Shown here in pieces: positions 1-5,069 of a stretch of DNA of 7,628 bases. The notes under the pieces are model-generated. The model was not told the origin of the DNA, ran no database searches, and worked only from the letters and a program-made list of their open reading frames with translations. Both the position numbers and the translations under genes were made by a program. Location: positions 1 to 7,628 of the forward strand of contig JAJZKJ010000096.1 in assembly GCA_021804195.1 (NCBI GenBank), in the 5' to 3' direction. How positions within the stretch are numbered: position 1 is the first letter of the stretch; each line of letters opens with the position of its first letter. The DNA comes from Acidobacteriota bacterium (lineage in GTDB: Bacteria > Planctomycetota > Phycisphaerae > WQYP01 > JAJZKJ01).

Positions 1-138
1 GAAACTGGTGATGGCGCCTTTGTTGTTGGCTTCGAACTGCACCACAAAGCTCGCCTGTGCCGCCGGCGCGGCGAGCCCCGCCGCAATAATCGCCGCATAT
101 ACACAGCATGAAGTCTTAGAACCCGCGAAACTTTTCAT
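1..138 (-). CDS. Secreted or surface protein, N-terminal part only (cut by window edge)
   Basis: Only the first 46 codons are in the window, and the frame is open to the left edge. The ATG at 136-138 (minus strand) is preceded by AAAGGAG at 6 nt spacing, which fixes the start. The residues form a classic Sec signal peptide: a basic start (MKSF, K8), a hydrophobic stretch at about 13-24 (VYAAIIAAGLAA), and a probable signal peptidase I site after AQA (residue 29). The mature part begins SFVVQFEANN. It is exported, but too little remains to name a family. Because it lies downstream of a PEP-CTERM gene on the same strand and has the same style of signal peptide, it may be a second exosortase substrate; this is inference, since the C-terminus is outside the window. 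A strong terminator at 404-440 separates the two genes, so it probably has its own promoter, which I could not locate convincingly. Confidence 0.75.
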   Translation of the reverse strand, partial: MKSFAGSKTSCCVYAAIIAAGLAAPAAQASFVVQFEANNKGAITSF

Positions 139-189
139 AAACGCTCCTTTGCGCAATAACAATACTTATAATTCAGATATGTTTTCCGC

Positions 190-207
190 CCGCCGGCAAC
201 CCGGCGG
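190..207. repeat. GC-rich inverted repeat (hairpin)
   Basis: CCGCCGG at 190-196 and CCGGCGG at 201-207 form a perfect 7-bp stem with a CAAC loop. On the plus strand it is followed by CGCGTTTTAC, so it could act as a weak plus-strand terminator. On the minus strand no T-run follows, and it sits about 50-70 nt before the start of the gene at 138, in its probable leader or promoter. Its role is undecided. Confidence 0.45.
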
Positions 208-403
208 CGCGTTTTACTTGTCGTGACGGCCTGTAACCGAACCGAACCCGAAGCGAGCGGGACACCGTTCGATCCTTCCTTCCGGCCGCCGATGGATATT
301 GTCCTATTATCCGACCGCCGCCTTCCCGGACGGCGGTTGTGGAGGATGTGTAACTCCACGGAATGTGACTGTCTTATTCTTCGGCCAGGCGGGGCGGAGA
401 AGT

Positions 404-440
404 TAAGAAAAAAAAGAAAAGCTCTCCATGATGGAGAGCT
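404..440 (-). terminator. Rho-independent terminator after the PEP-CTERM gene
   Basis: The sequence at 420-429 (AGCTCTCCAT) and 431-440 is a perfect inverted repeat, forming a stem of at least 8 bp with a tight loop. In minus-strand orientation it is followed at once by TTTTCTTTTTTTTC, a strong U-tract. The stem ends about 80 nt past the PEP-CTERM stop codon. The plus strand has no T-tract after the hairpin, so it is directional. Confidence 0.88.
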
Positions 441-442
441 AT

Positions 443-454
443 AACATATATGTT
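443..454. repeat. 12-bp perfect AT-rich palindrome
   Basis: AACATATATGTT at 443-454 is its own reverse complement. It lies between the terminator hairpin (404-440) and the larger inverted repeat (474-506). It could be an operator half-site pair or part of the 3' end structure of the PEP-CTERM transcript; nothing else in the window identifies a binding protein. Confidence 0.5.
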
Positions 455-473
455 CTTATAAATGTGGTCGGAA

Positions 474-506
474 TGTGGCGGCGCCGTCATCCGCGGCGCC
501 GCCACA
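474..506. repeat. 12-bp perfect inverted repeat just after the PEP-CTERM stop
   Basis: TGTGGCGGCGCC at 474-485 is perfectly complementary to GGCGCCGCCACA at 495-506, with a 9-nt loop. It begins 15 nt beyond the minus-strand stop codon (522-524). No uninterrupted T-run follows on either strand, so it is less likely to terminate by itself than the 404-440 hairpin. It could stabilise the 3' end of the mRNA or act as a first, weaker termination site. Confidence 0.6.
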
Positions 507-521
507 GGAAACGTTGCGACG

Positions 522-1325
522 TTAAGAGCCCCGCCGGCGCCGCTTGCCCACCAGCAACCCCAAACCGCCCGCAGCCAGCAAACCGATCGTGGCCGGTTCG
601 GGAATGGTGGTTGTGACAAGCGTTGGTGTGTAACCGCTGCCTCCCACTGTACCCCAACCGACCGCCGCGGCTTCAATTTTGTCGCTGGATGTCAAACCCG
701 AAGCGGACAAAACAAATGTGGGCGTATCGCCAAGAAAAGGATTATGGGCTCCGTTGCCGGCAATGCTGCCATTGGCGTTGCTGTACCTTGGGGGCGTGCC
801 ATTCGGCGGACCGATAATCAAATGCTTCGGCATGCTCGTAACACCGAGCCGGTAGGCATTGGAGATACTGTAAGTCCCGCTGCCATACGAGTAGTTGAAT
901 GTGGAAACCGACGATGCGACCGACCAGGGATCAGTGGTTGTGGAAGTGATGCTATAGCCGCCGGTGGCGGTGGAGTTCACCTGTACCAATTCCCCGTTCT
1001 GGAAATCCGTTATGGAAGGCGAAGCGGTCGTCAGGTCGGCGCTATTATTGCCGATCTCGAAGTAGACGCTCCGCAGCAACTGGTTGGCCGCAACCGTATC
1101 CGCCGTCGTGTTGTCGACGGACACCGATATCGTACCCGCCGTCGAATTCAGATCGAACTGAATGACGGCGTTGGCCGCAAAGTCTGAACCGCCGACGTTG
1201 GTCGCCGACACACTGATGGTCTGGATGGTGTCCGCCCCGGCCGGCGCCGCGAGCGCTCCCGCCGCCGCGACCGCAGCGACCATCACAGGGAGAAGATGTC
1301 GGAATTTACCAGTGAATGTGGACAT
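522..1325 (-). CDS. PEP-CTERM sorting-domain surface protein
   Basis: This is an exported protein of 267 residues, probably sorted and anchored or released by an exosortase. It has an N-terminal Sec signal peptide (basic STFTGKFR, hydrophobic LLPVMVAAVAAAGALA, likely cut after PAGA at residue 31). A Ser/Thr/Gly-rich beta-type mature domain follows. The C-terminal tag is tripartite: IPEPATIG (PEP at 242-244), a hydrophobic segment at about 248-261, and a terminal RRRR cluster. The stretch GNGAHNPFLGDTPTF (about 190-204) resembles motifs I associate with other PEP-CTERM proteins, but I assign no named subfamily. Two in-frame ATGs exist, at 1331 and 1325; I chose 1325 because GAGGG (1335-1339) lies 9 nt from it and only 3 nt from the first. 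No exosortase is in the window. The gene has its own strong promoter and structured leader, and ends in a strong terminator, so it is probably monocistronic. Confidence 0.88.
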   Translation of the reverse strand: MSTFTGKFRHLLPVMVAAVAAAGALAAPAGADTIQTISVSATNVGGSDFAANAVIQFDLNSTAGTISVSVDNTTADTVAANQLLRSVYFEIGNNSADLTTASPSITDFQNGELVQVNSTATGGYSITSTTTDPWSVASSVSTFNYSYGSGTYSISNAYRLGVTSMPKHLIIGPPNGTPPRYSNANGSIAGNGAHNPFLGDTPTFVLSASGLTSSDKIEAAAVGWGTVGGSGYTPTLVTTTIPEPATIGLLAAGGLGLLVGKRRRRGS

Positions 1326-1331
1326 AACCAT

Positions 1332-1536
1332 GTACCCTCAAAAAAGGCGCGGCATCCGGCGGATGGCGCAGCCTGCCTATAAGCGGCGGTCCGTCGCGCG
1401 CAGCACCACATAGCGCTGGCGCCGACCGCCGTTTGTCAGAAAACTTAATGAGCGCATGAAATACAGCGCTCTCGGTGAGAACAGTGGCGATTCTCTCTCT
1501 CGCCCATTAAAGAAAGGAATACCACTTAGCCCTCAA
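1332..1536 (-). promoter_or_regulatory. Long structured 5' leader of the PEP-CTERM gene
   Basis: If transcription starts about 7 nt past the -10 box (near 1536), the mRNA carries roughly 205 untranslated nucleotides. In transcript order the leader holds a 5-bp stem with a GAGAGAGAA loop (1486-1504), a 6-bp stem GAGCGC/GCGCTC with a 10-nt loop (1450-1471), an 8-bp long-range stem (1424-1431 with 1384-1391), and a terminator-like hairpin with U6 (1340-1370). I do not recognise a known riboswitch class. No open frame in this stretch looks like a real gene or leader peptide. Start site and folding are inferred. Confidence 0.5.
1340..1370 (-). terminator. Terminator-like hairpin with U6 in the PEP-CTERM leader (possible attenuator)
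   Basis: In minus-strand RNA, CAUCC (1365-1361) pairs with GGAUG (1357-1353) around a GCC loop. After one C-C mismatch the stem continues with three more GC pairs and a G-U pair (1366-1370 with 1348-1352). Two more bases and then six uridines (complement of A1340-A1345) follow, and the U-run directly abuts the GAGGG ribosome site (1335-1339). This could be an attenuator or a translational element; it cannot be a 3' terminator because no minus-strand gene ends just upstream of it. Confidence 0.45.
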
Positions 1537-1542
1537 TGTGCA

Positions 1543-1570
1543 AGTGTAGCCATAATCCAAGAGATGTCAA
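1543..1570 (-). promoter_or_regulatory. Sigma-70-type promoter of the PEP-CTERM gene
   Basis: In minus-strand orientation the -35 box is a perfect TTGACA (complement of 1565-1570), followed by a 16-nt spacer and TACACT (complement of 1543-1548) as the -10 box, four of six matches to TATAAT with the key T1, A2 and T6 kept. This is the best promoter in the window. It lies about 200 nt before the PEP-CTERM start codon, with tandem direct repeats 23 nt upstream of the -35. Confidence 0.65.
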
Positions 1571-1592
1571 GTGAAGAAAAATTTCCGAAGGT

Positions 1593-1623
1593 CTGATAAT
1601 TGATCCGACTGATAATTGATCCG
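1593..1623. repeat. Tandem 15-bp direct repeat upstream of the promoter (operator candidate)
   Basis: CTGATAATTGATCCG occurs at 1593-1607 and again, identical, at 1609-1623, giving a 16-bp period. It lies in the gap between the exbD stop (1646) and the -35 box of the PEP-CTERM promoter (1565-1570), at about -60 to -90 from the predicted start. Each copy has a partly symmetric core around AATT. Position suggests paired binding sites for an activator or other regulator; a chance short duplication is the alternative. Confidence 0.7.
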
Positions 1624-1645
1624 GAATTCGCGTCCCTATTTTCAC

Positions 1646-2089
1646 TCAGGACGGACGACGGGCCATAAAATGGATGCTCGCGATGCCCGCCTGCGCGCAA
1701 TCGCTGAGAATCGGCGCAATGAACTGGTAGTGGATGGAGCGGTCGGCGCGGATCACGATTTTCAAGTCGGGATGTTTCGCCTTGTAAGCCCGCAGGACGC
1801 CGGCCAGAACGGGATAAGTCAACGGTTCGCCCCAGATCACGATTCTGGGCCGGGGCTGGACGCCCGGAATTTTTCCCGGTCGCGGCACGACGTTGATGAT
1901 CAACTCGCCGCTTTTATCGCCCATCGCCCCGCCGTTTTTAGCCACGGGAATTTTTACGCCTTTCACGGCGGCCTTTCGGGCGAAGTGACCCACCAGAAGA
2001 AAAAAAATGATCAGACACATCACCACGTCGATCAGCGGCGTAATGTTGACGTGCTCGCTTTCCATGGGGGAAATGCCGCGGAGTTTCAT
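1646..2089 (-). CDS. exbD: ExbD/TolR family proton-channel subunit
   Basis: At 147 residues this has the usual size of ExbD/TolR. A short cytoplasmic N-terminus leads to one membrane helix (about 19-37) carrying the signature ITPLIDVVMCLIIFF. D21 matches the conserved membrane aspartate that carries protons in ExbD and TolR. A periplasmic domain follows and ends with the typical LKIVIRADRSIHYQFIAPIL segment. With ExbB it would use the proton motive force to energise a TonB- or TolA-like partner spanning to the outer membrane. Its ATG overlaps the exbB stop as ATGA, so translation is probably coupled; GGAG about 11 nt upstream may assist. No TonB, TolA or receptor gene is in the window, so TonB-type and Tol-type roles cannot be told apart. 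No clear terminator follows, so some readthrough into the PEP-CTERM region is possible. Confidence 0.9.
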   Translation of the reverse strand: MKLRGISPMESEHVNITPLIDVVMCLIIFFLLVGHFARKAAVKGVKIPVAKNGGAMGDKSGELIINVVPRPGKIPGVQPRPRIVIWGEPLTYPVLAGVLRAYKAKHPDLKIVIRADRSIHYQFIAPILSDCAQAGIASIHFMARRPS

Positions 2090-2916
2090 GGTTCAACCGG
2101 CTCCTTATGGCGATTTTCAACCCGCTCCGCCGGAATATCGGCTTCGCCGGCGGCGGCCGGGGGTCGTTCGGACGGTCGGAGACTTTCCAGAAGCTCATCG
2201 GCGCTTAACGACGCGCGCGTAACGATCTTGTCCAGGCGGGTGCGGAAAAAGCCAAAGGCGATCAGCGAGGGAATGGCGACAGCCAGGCCGCCGAAGGTAT
2301 GCCAGAGGGCGGTGGCGATGCCGGCGGATAGATCGGTTACCCGGGCCTGGCCGCCGGCATGATGCAGCGCGTAGAAGGCCATGATCATTCCCAGAACCGT
2401 GCCGAGCAGCCCGATCAGCGGACCGATATTGCCGATGACGTTAAGCATTTCAATACGGCGGAAAAGGTTGGAAGCCTGTTCGGTGGCTGAGTTTTCCAGT
2501 CCTTCGCGCATGGCCGCATAGCCAAGGTGGGCGCGCCGCACGCCGGCGTGCAGGGCCTTGCTTACGAACGACGCGTCGGTGGCGGTGAAATCCATCAACT
2601 CCCGGAATTGGCGAGCTTCGATAAGGGCTTGGAGACGCCGGGTGGTTTCCACCGGCGCGATTTTCGCCGCGCGCAGATGGATGGCGGCGTCAATGATCAG
2701 CGCCACGCTGGCCAGCGAAGCGCTCGCCAACATCACGATCACCACGATGTCCAGCGCCATAAGGATAGGATTGGGGTAGTAGTACGCGATTCCCCCGGCC
2801 GCGGCGGCGCCACCGGCCATTACCGCAGAATCCGGTACCAAGGCGGCCAACACAAAAGCGCCGGCCCATAAAATGAAACGGCGCCAGGATCGGAACCGGG
2901 ATGAAGAACTTGGCAT
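2086..2916 (-). CDS. exbB: MotA/TolQ/ExbB family proton-channel subunit
   Basis: This is a 276-residue inner-membrane protein that would form the pentameric channel around the ExbD helix. An N-terminal hydrophobic stretch (about 14-34, ending VMA) looks like a signal peptide or extra helix, an extension beyond the E. coli ExbB core. The core follows: first core helix about 52-78, cytoplasmic loop about 80-155, then two helices with the family hallmarks GNIGPLIGLLGTVLGM (162-177) and GIATALWHTFGGLAVAIP (199-216). The C-terminal tail is charged and Pro/Ala-rich. I chose the ATG at 2914-2916 because AGGAG lies 5 nt upstream; an upstream in-frame TTG at 2934 would put that ribosome site inside the coding region. 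It overlaps exbD by ATGA and is the first gene of a two-gene operon transcribed away from the isomerase-like gene. Confidence 0.9.
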   Translation of the reverse strand: MPSSSSRFRSWRRFILWAGAFVLAALVPDSAVMAGGAAAAGGIAYYYPNPILMALDIVVIVMLASASLASVALIIDAAIHLRAAKIAPVETTRRLQALIEARQFRELMDFTATDASFVSKALHAGVRRAHLGYAAMREGLENSATEQASNLFRRIEMLNVIGNIGPLIGLLGTVLGMIMAFYALHHAGGQARVTDLSAGIATALWHTFGGLAVAIPSLIAFGFFRTRLDKIVTRASLSADELLESLRPSERPPAAAGEADIPAERVENRHKEPVEP

Positions 2917-2970
2917 GGCTTCTCCTGGACTCAAAACGACCAGCCACGCGGCTTGCCGCAGGCGCGGGTG

Positions 2971-2999
2971 AGCATAAGATCAACCCGGTGGGAGAGCAA
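2971..2999 (-). promoter_or_regulatory. Possible exbB promoter
   Basis: In minus orientation TTGCTC (complement of 2994-2999) and TATGCT (complement of 2971-2976) are separated by 17 nt, placing a start about 48 nt before the exbB ATG. The -35 matches consensus in three of six positions and the -10 in four. Spacing and position are good, but the boxes are weak. Confidence 0.35.
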
Positions 3000-3020
3000 C
3001 CCGCGGACCCGCCCGAGCGC

Positions 3021-3053
3021 TTGCTGGCGAAGTTAGATATCGTCTCCTATAAT
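3021..3053 (+). promoter_or_regulatory. Possible promoter of the isomerase-protease-transporter cluster
   Basis: A perfect TATAAT lies at 3048-3053, so transcription would start near 3060 and give a leader of about 63 nt. The best upstream TTG element, TTGCTG at 3021-3026, is 21 nt away, too far for a standard sigma-70 promoter. At 17 nt spacing there is only TGGCGA. The -10 is convincing, the -35 is not, so the promoter may rely on an activator. AGCGCT palindromes flank it at 3016-3021 and 3054-3059. Confidence 0.45.
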
Positions 3054-3074
3054 AGCGCTCTGTTGTAGGTTAAC

Positions 3075-3108
3075 CCCCGGCGTTGCAACGCCGGGGAGAT
3101 TCTTTTTT
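3075..3108 (+). terminator. Perfect 22-nt palindrome with T6 in the leader (attenuator candidate)
   Basis: CCCCGGCGTTG (3075-3085) is followed directly by its exact reverse complement (3086-3096), forming a GC-rich stem of 8-9 bp. Six bases later comes TTTTTT (3103-3108), which abuts the AGGAG ribosome site (3109-3113). The upstream gene is divergent, so this cannot be the 3' terminator of a plus-strand gene seen here. It lies between TATAAT (3048) and the start codon (3123), which points to attenuation in the leader. The 6-nt gap between stem and T-run makes it weaker than a canonical terminator. A protein-binding palindrome is the alternative. Confidence 0.6.
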
Positions 3109-3122
3109 AGGAGAACGGTTCC

Positions 3123-3887
3123 GTGGCTAAGATGAAAGCGGCTCTTCAGATGTACACGTTGGGTTCCATGTCGGAGAAAGATTTTCTGGGAACGTGCCGG
3201 AAAGTGGCTCAGATAGGCTACCAGGGCATCGAACTTCTTGATATGCGGTCCGCCCTCCCCGCCGATGAACTTCGCGCCAAGACGGCGGATATGGGCCTGT
3301 CCCTTGTGGGCGTACACGTTGGATTTGAAAATCTCGAATCAAACCTCCCGGCGGTTCTGGATTACTACACGCGGGCGGGGCTGACCAGCATTACCTGCCC
3401 GTCAATGCCGAAAAGTCGGCGCCAGTCGGGCGCCGACTGGGCCACCGCGGCGCGCAAGCTCTCCGACATCGGCGCCGCGTGCCGGCAGCGCGGAGTGACG
3501 CTGGCTTACCATAATCATGATTTTGAATTCCAGAAATTCGATGGCAAATCCGGTTTCGATATTCTGCTGGCCAACTCCGACGCGCAAAATCTCAAGCTGG
3601 AGCTCGACACCTTCTGGGTGCAGGCCGGCGGTGAGGATCCGGTGGCTTACCTTAACCGGCACGCGGCGCGGGTCGCGCTGCTGCACGCCAAAGATATGGC
3701 GGCTGGATCACCGCGGCGCTTTGCACCGGTGGGCAGCGGTATTTTAAACTGGAAAGCCCTTGCCGCCGCCGCCGAAAAGGCCAATCTGCACTGGTGGATT
3801 GTCGAACAGGATAACTGTTACGAGACGCCGCCGCTTGACGCCGTGCGTATCAGTTTGGAAAACCTCAAGAAAATGGCGCTCGTCTAA
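3123..3887 (+). CDS. Sugar phosphate isomerase/epimerase-like TIM-barrel protein
   Basis: This 254-residue protein belongs to the xylose-isomerase-like TIM-barrel superfamily (AP endonuclease 2-like, IolE-related, COG1082), usually cytosolic, metal-dependent enzymes acting on sugars or inositols. Strand motifs appear in order: ALQMYTLG (6-13), GYQGIELLD (32-40), LVGVHVG (61-67), LAYHNHDFEF (127-136), LELDTFWV (159-166), VALLHAKDM (184-192), PVGSGILNW (202-210) and WIVEQDN (225-231). Likely metal ligands are E135 or a nearby residue, D162, H188 and E228, by analogy with the family. The substrate cannot be read from the sequence. I chose the GTG at 3123 because AGGAG lies 9 nt upstream; an ATG at 3132 is 18 nt from it. 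The gene leads a same-strand cluster, 57 nt before the SppA-like gene. It has no signal peptide, unlike some secreted relatives. Confidence 0.85.
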   Translation: MAKMKAALQMYTLGSMSEKDFLGTCRKVAQIGYQGIELLDMRSALPADELRAKTADMGLSLVGVHVGFENLESNLPAVLDYYTRAGLTSITCPSMPKSRRQSGADWATAARKLSDIGAACRQRGVTLAYHNHDFEFQKFDGKSGFDILLANSDAQNLKLELDTFWVQAGGEDPVAYLNRHAARVALLHAKDMAAGSPRRFAPVGSGILNWKALAAAAEKANLHWWIVEQDNCYETPPLDAVRISLENLKKMALV

Positions 3888-3944
3888 AGCTAAAGCAACG
3901 GCTTTTGCCGGGAAAAGGCGACGCGCGCGATCAGGAGACTGCCC

Positions 3945-4955
3945 ATGACTCAGAGCGGCGGACCTTCACCGGTGGTGGTATATCAGAATGCGCCCAAAGC
4001 GGGCCGCTGGTTCCTGCGCGGTCTGCTGTACCTGATTCTTTTGGCGTCGATTGTTCTGAATTTTGTGTTGATTCTCGCGCTGGGTGGACTGTGCGCTCTG
4101 AACACCACGCTGATGTACACCGGCCATGTCCGCGAAATCGTGATTCGCCGCGGTACGCAGGATAAGGTGGCGGTTATTCCCATTTCCGGTCTTGTTGACG
4201 GCGCCATGGTGGAGCAGGTGCGCGCCGACGTGCAAGCCATTGAGCACGATCCGAATATCAAGGCGGTGGTGCTGCGGGTGGATTCTCCGGGCGGCGGCGT
4301 GACCGACGCCGACGAGTGTTATCATGAGCTTTTGAAGCTGCGAATGCTGAACAAACCCATCGTGGTAAGCATGGGTTCGCTCGCGGCCAGCGGGGCGTAT
4401 TACATCTCCATGGCTGCTCAAGAGATATACGCCGAGCCGACCACCATCACGGGAAGCATCGGCGTGATGATGCCGGGCTTTCAATTGACGGGTCTGATGA
4501 AAAAAATCGGTGTGCAACCGGAATTTATCACCAGCAAGCCGGCGGTGTGGAAAGAGGCCGGTTCGCCCTTTTCACAGTTTACACCCCAAGTCAAAGCGTA
4601 TATCCAGCACCTGCTGGATATCGACCACCGGCGTTTTGAAAGTATTGTGCAAAAGGGACGAGGCTCGCGTCTGGCCGAGCCGGTGGCGCAAATCGCCAAC
4701 GGCAAAATATGGGCCGCCCAGGCGGCTCTCAAAAAGGGCCTCGTGGACCACATTGGTTATCTTTCGGCCGCGTATCACTGGGTGGCCAAGAAGGCCAACA
4801 TTTATAATCCGACCATCGTGGAACTCAAACCTCCCCAAAATATCTTCAACCTAATCAAGGCGCAAGGATCGCTGCAATCGCCGGCGCTGGAAGTCTCGCC
4901 GAAGACGCTCTTTAATCTGGCCCGCCCGCGTTTTGAATATTTGTGTATGCCGTAA
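3945..4955 (+). CDS. sppA: Signal peptide peptidase SppA-like serine protease (family S49)
   Basis: This membrane-anchored protease of 336 residues matches the short, single-domain SppA type. Family members degrade signal peptides left after secretion and other membrane-associated peptides. One N-terminal helix (about 23-52) anchors it, and the protease domain follows, presumably outside the inner membrane. Recognisable elements are VAVIPISGLVDG (75-86), VVLRVDSPGGGVTDADE (108-124), GSLAASGAYYISM (144-156) with the likely nucleophile S149, TTITGSIGVMM (166-176), and WKEAGSPF (202-209) with the likely general base K203. The Ser-Lys spacing of 54 residues is close to that of the Bacillus subtilis enzyme, and both dyad residues are present. 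The start is firm: AGGAG at 3933-3937 is 7 nt before the ATG. The 57-nt gap from the isomerase-like gene and the lack of a terminator suggest co-transcription. Its tie to that gene's function is not obvious. Confidence 0.9.
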   Translation: MTQSGGPSPVVVYQNAPKAGRWFLRGLLYLILLASIVLNFVLILALGGLCALNTTLMYTGHVREIVIRRGTQDKVAVIPISGLVDGAMVEQVRADVQAIEHDPNIKAVVLRVDSPGGGVTDADECYHELLKLRMLNKPIVVSMGSLAASGAYYISMAAQEIYAEPTTITGSIGVMMPGFQLTGLMKKIGVQPEFITSKPAVWKEAGSPFSQFTPQVKAYIQHLLDIDHRRFESIVQKGRGSRLAEPVAQIANGKIWAAQAALKKGLVDHIGYLSAAYHWVAKKANIYNPTIVELKPPQNIFNLIKAQGSLQSPALEVSPKTLFNLARPRFEYLCMP

Positions 4956-5069
4956 TGCGGCGCCAGCGCGCCGCTCGCCGGCTGGTCTGGTGTTACAGAA
5001 ATCCTTCGCTTCCAAGTATGGCAATAGCGGGAAAAGCCAGGCTGGCATCCGCCGCGCAGGTGGGAAAAA
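4956..5069. other. Intergenic gap between the sppA-like and MFS genes, with a small hairpin
   Basis: GCGGCG (4957-4962) and CGCCGC (4969-4974) form a 6-bp stem immediately after the sppA-like stop codon, but no T-run follows, so it is not a clear terminator. I see no convincing promoter in the 114-nt gap. AGGTGG at 5058-5063 serves the MFS gene. Confidence 0.4.

Larger units (their letters stand above)
139..521. other. Non-coding region between two secreted-protein genes
   Basis: No credible gene lies in these 383 bases; short open frames here lack ribosome sites and family-like sequence. Following minus-strand transcription from the PEP-CTERM stop, the region holds a 12-bp perfect inverted repeat (474-506), a 12-bp palindrome (443-454) and an intrinsic terminator (404-440). 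Further on are a 7-bp inverted repeat (314-320 with 331-337) and a GC-rich hairpin (190-207). The last 50 bases before the gene at 138 are AT-rich and probably hold its promoter, but no clear -35/-10 pair stands out. Confidence 0.6.

Noticed and set aside
135..359. Minus-strand open frame of 74 codons before the first gene
   Set aside because: It is Arg-rich without family features, covers two inverted repeats, and its end overlaps the well-supported start of the gene at 138.
462..1187. Long plus-strand open frame (241 codons) opposite the PEP-CTERM gene
   Set aside because: It is antisense to a gene with a signal peptide, a PEP-CTERM tail, a promoter and a terminator. Its product is Arg/Gly/Ala-rich with no family features, as expected of a shadow frame in GC-rich DNA.
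1540..1554. Sigma-54-like promoter (minus-strand TGGC then TTGCA), attractive because some PEP-CTERM genes are RpoN-controlled
   Set aside because: The GG and GC elements are about 2 nt too close. Sigma-54 promoters need strict -24/-12 spacing, and the overlapping TTGACA/TACACT promoter is a better match.
1616..2362. Plus-strand open frame (248 codons) opposite exbD and exbB
   Set aside because: The minus-strand frames carry unmistakable ExbD and ExbB motifs and an ATGA overlap; this frame has none and no ribosome site.
3016..3059. AGCGCT palindromes at 3016-3021 and 3054-3059 as a paired operator
   Set aside because: The same 6-mer also occurs at 1412-1417 and 1465-1470, and a GC-rich 7.6-kb window is expected to contain a few by chance. 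Noted only as context.
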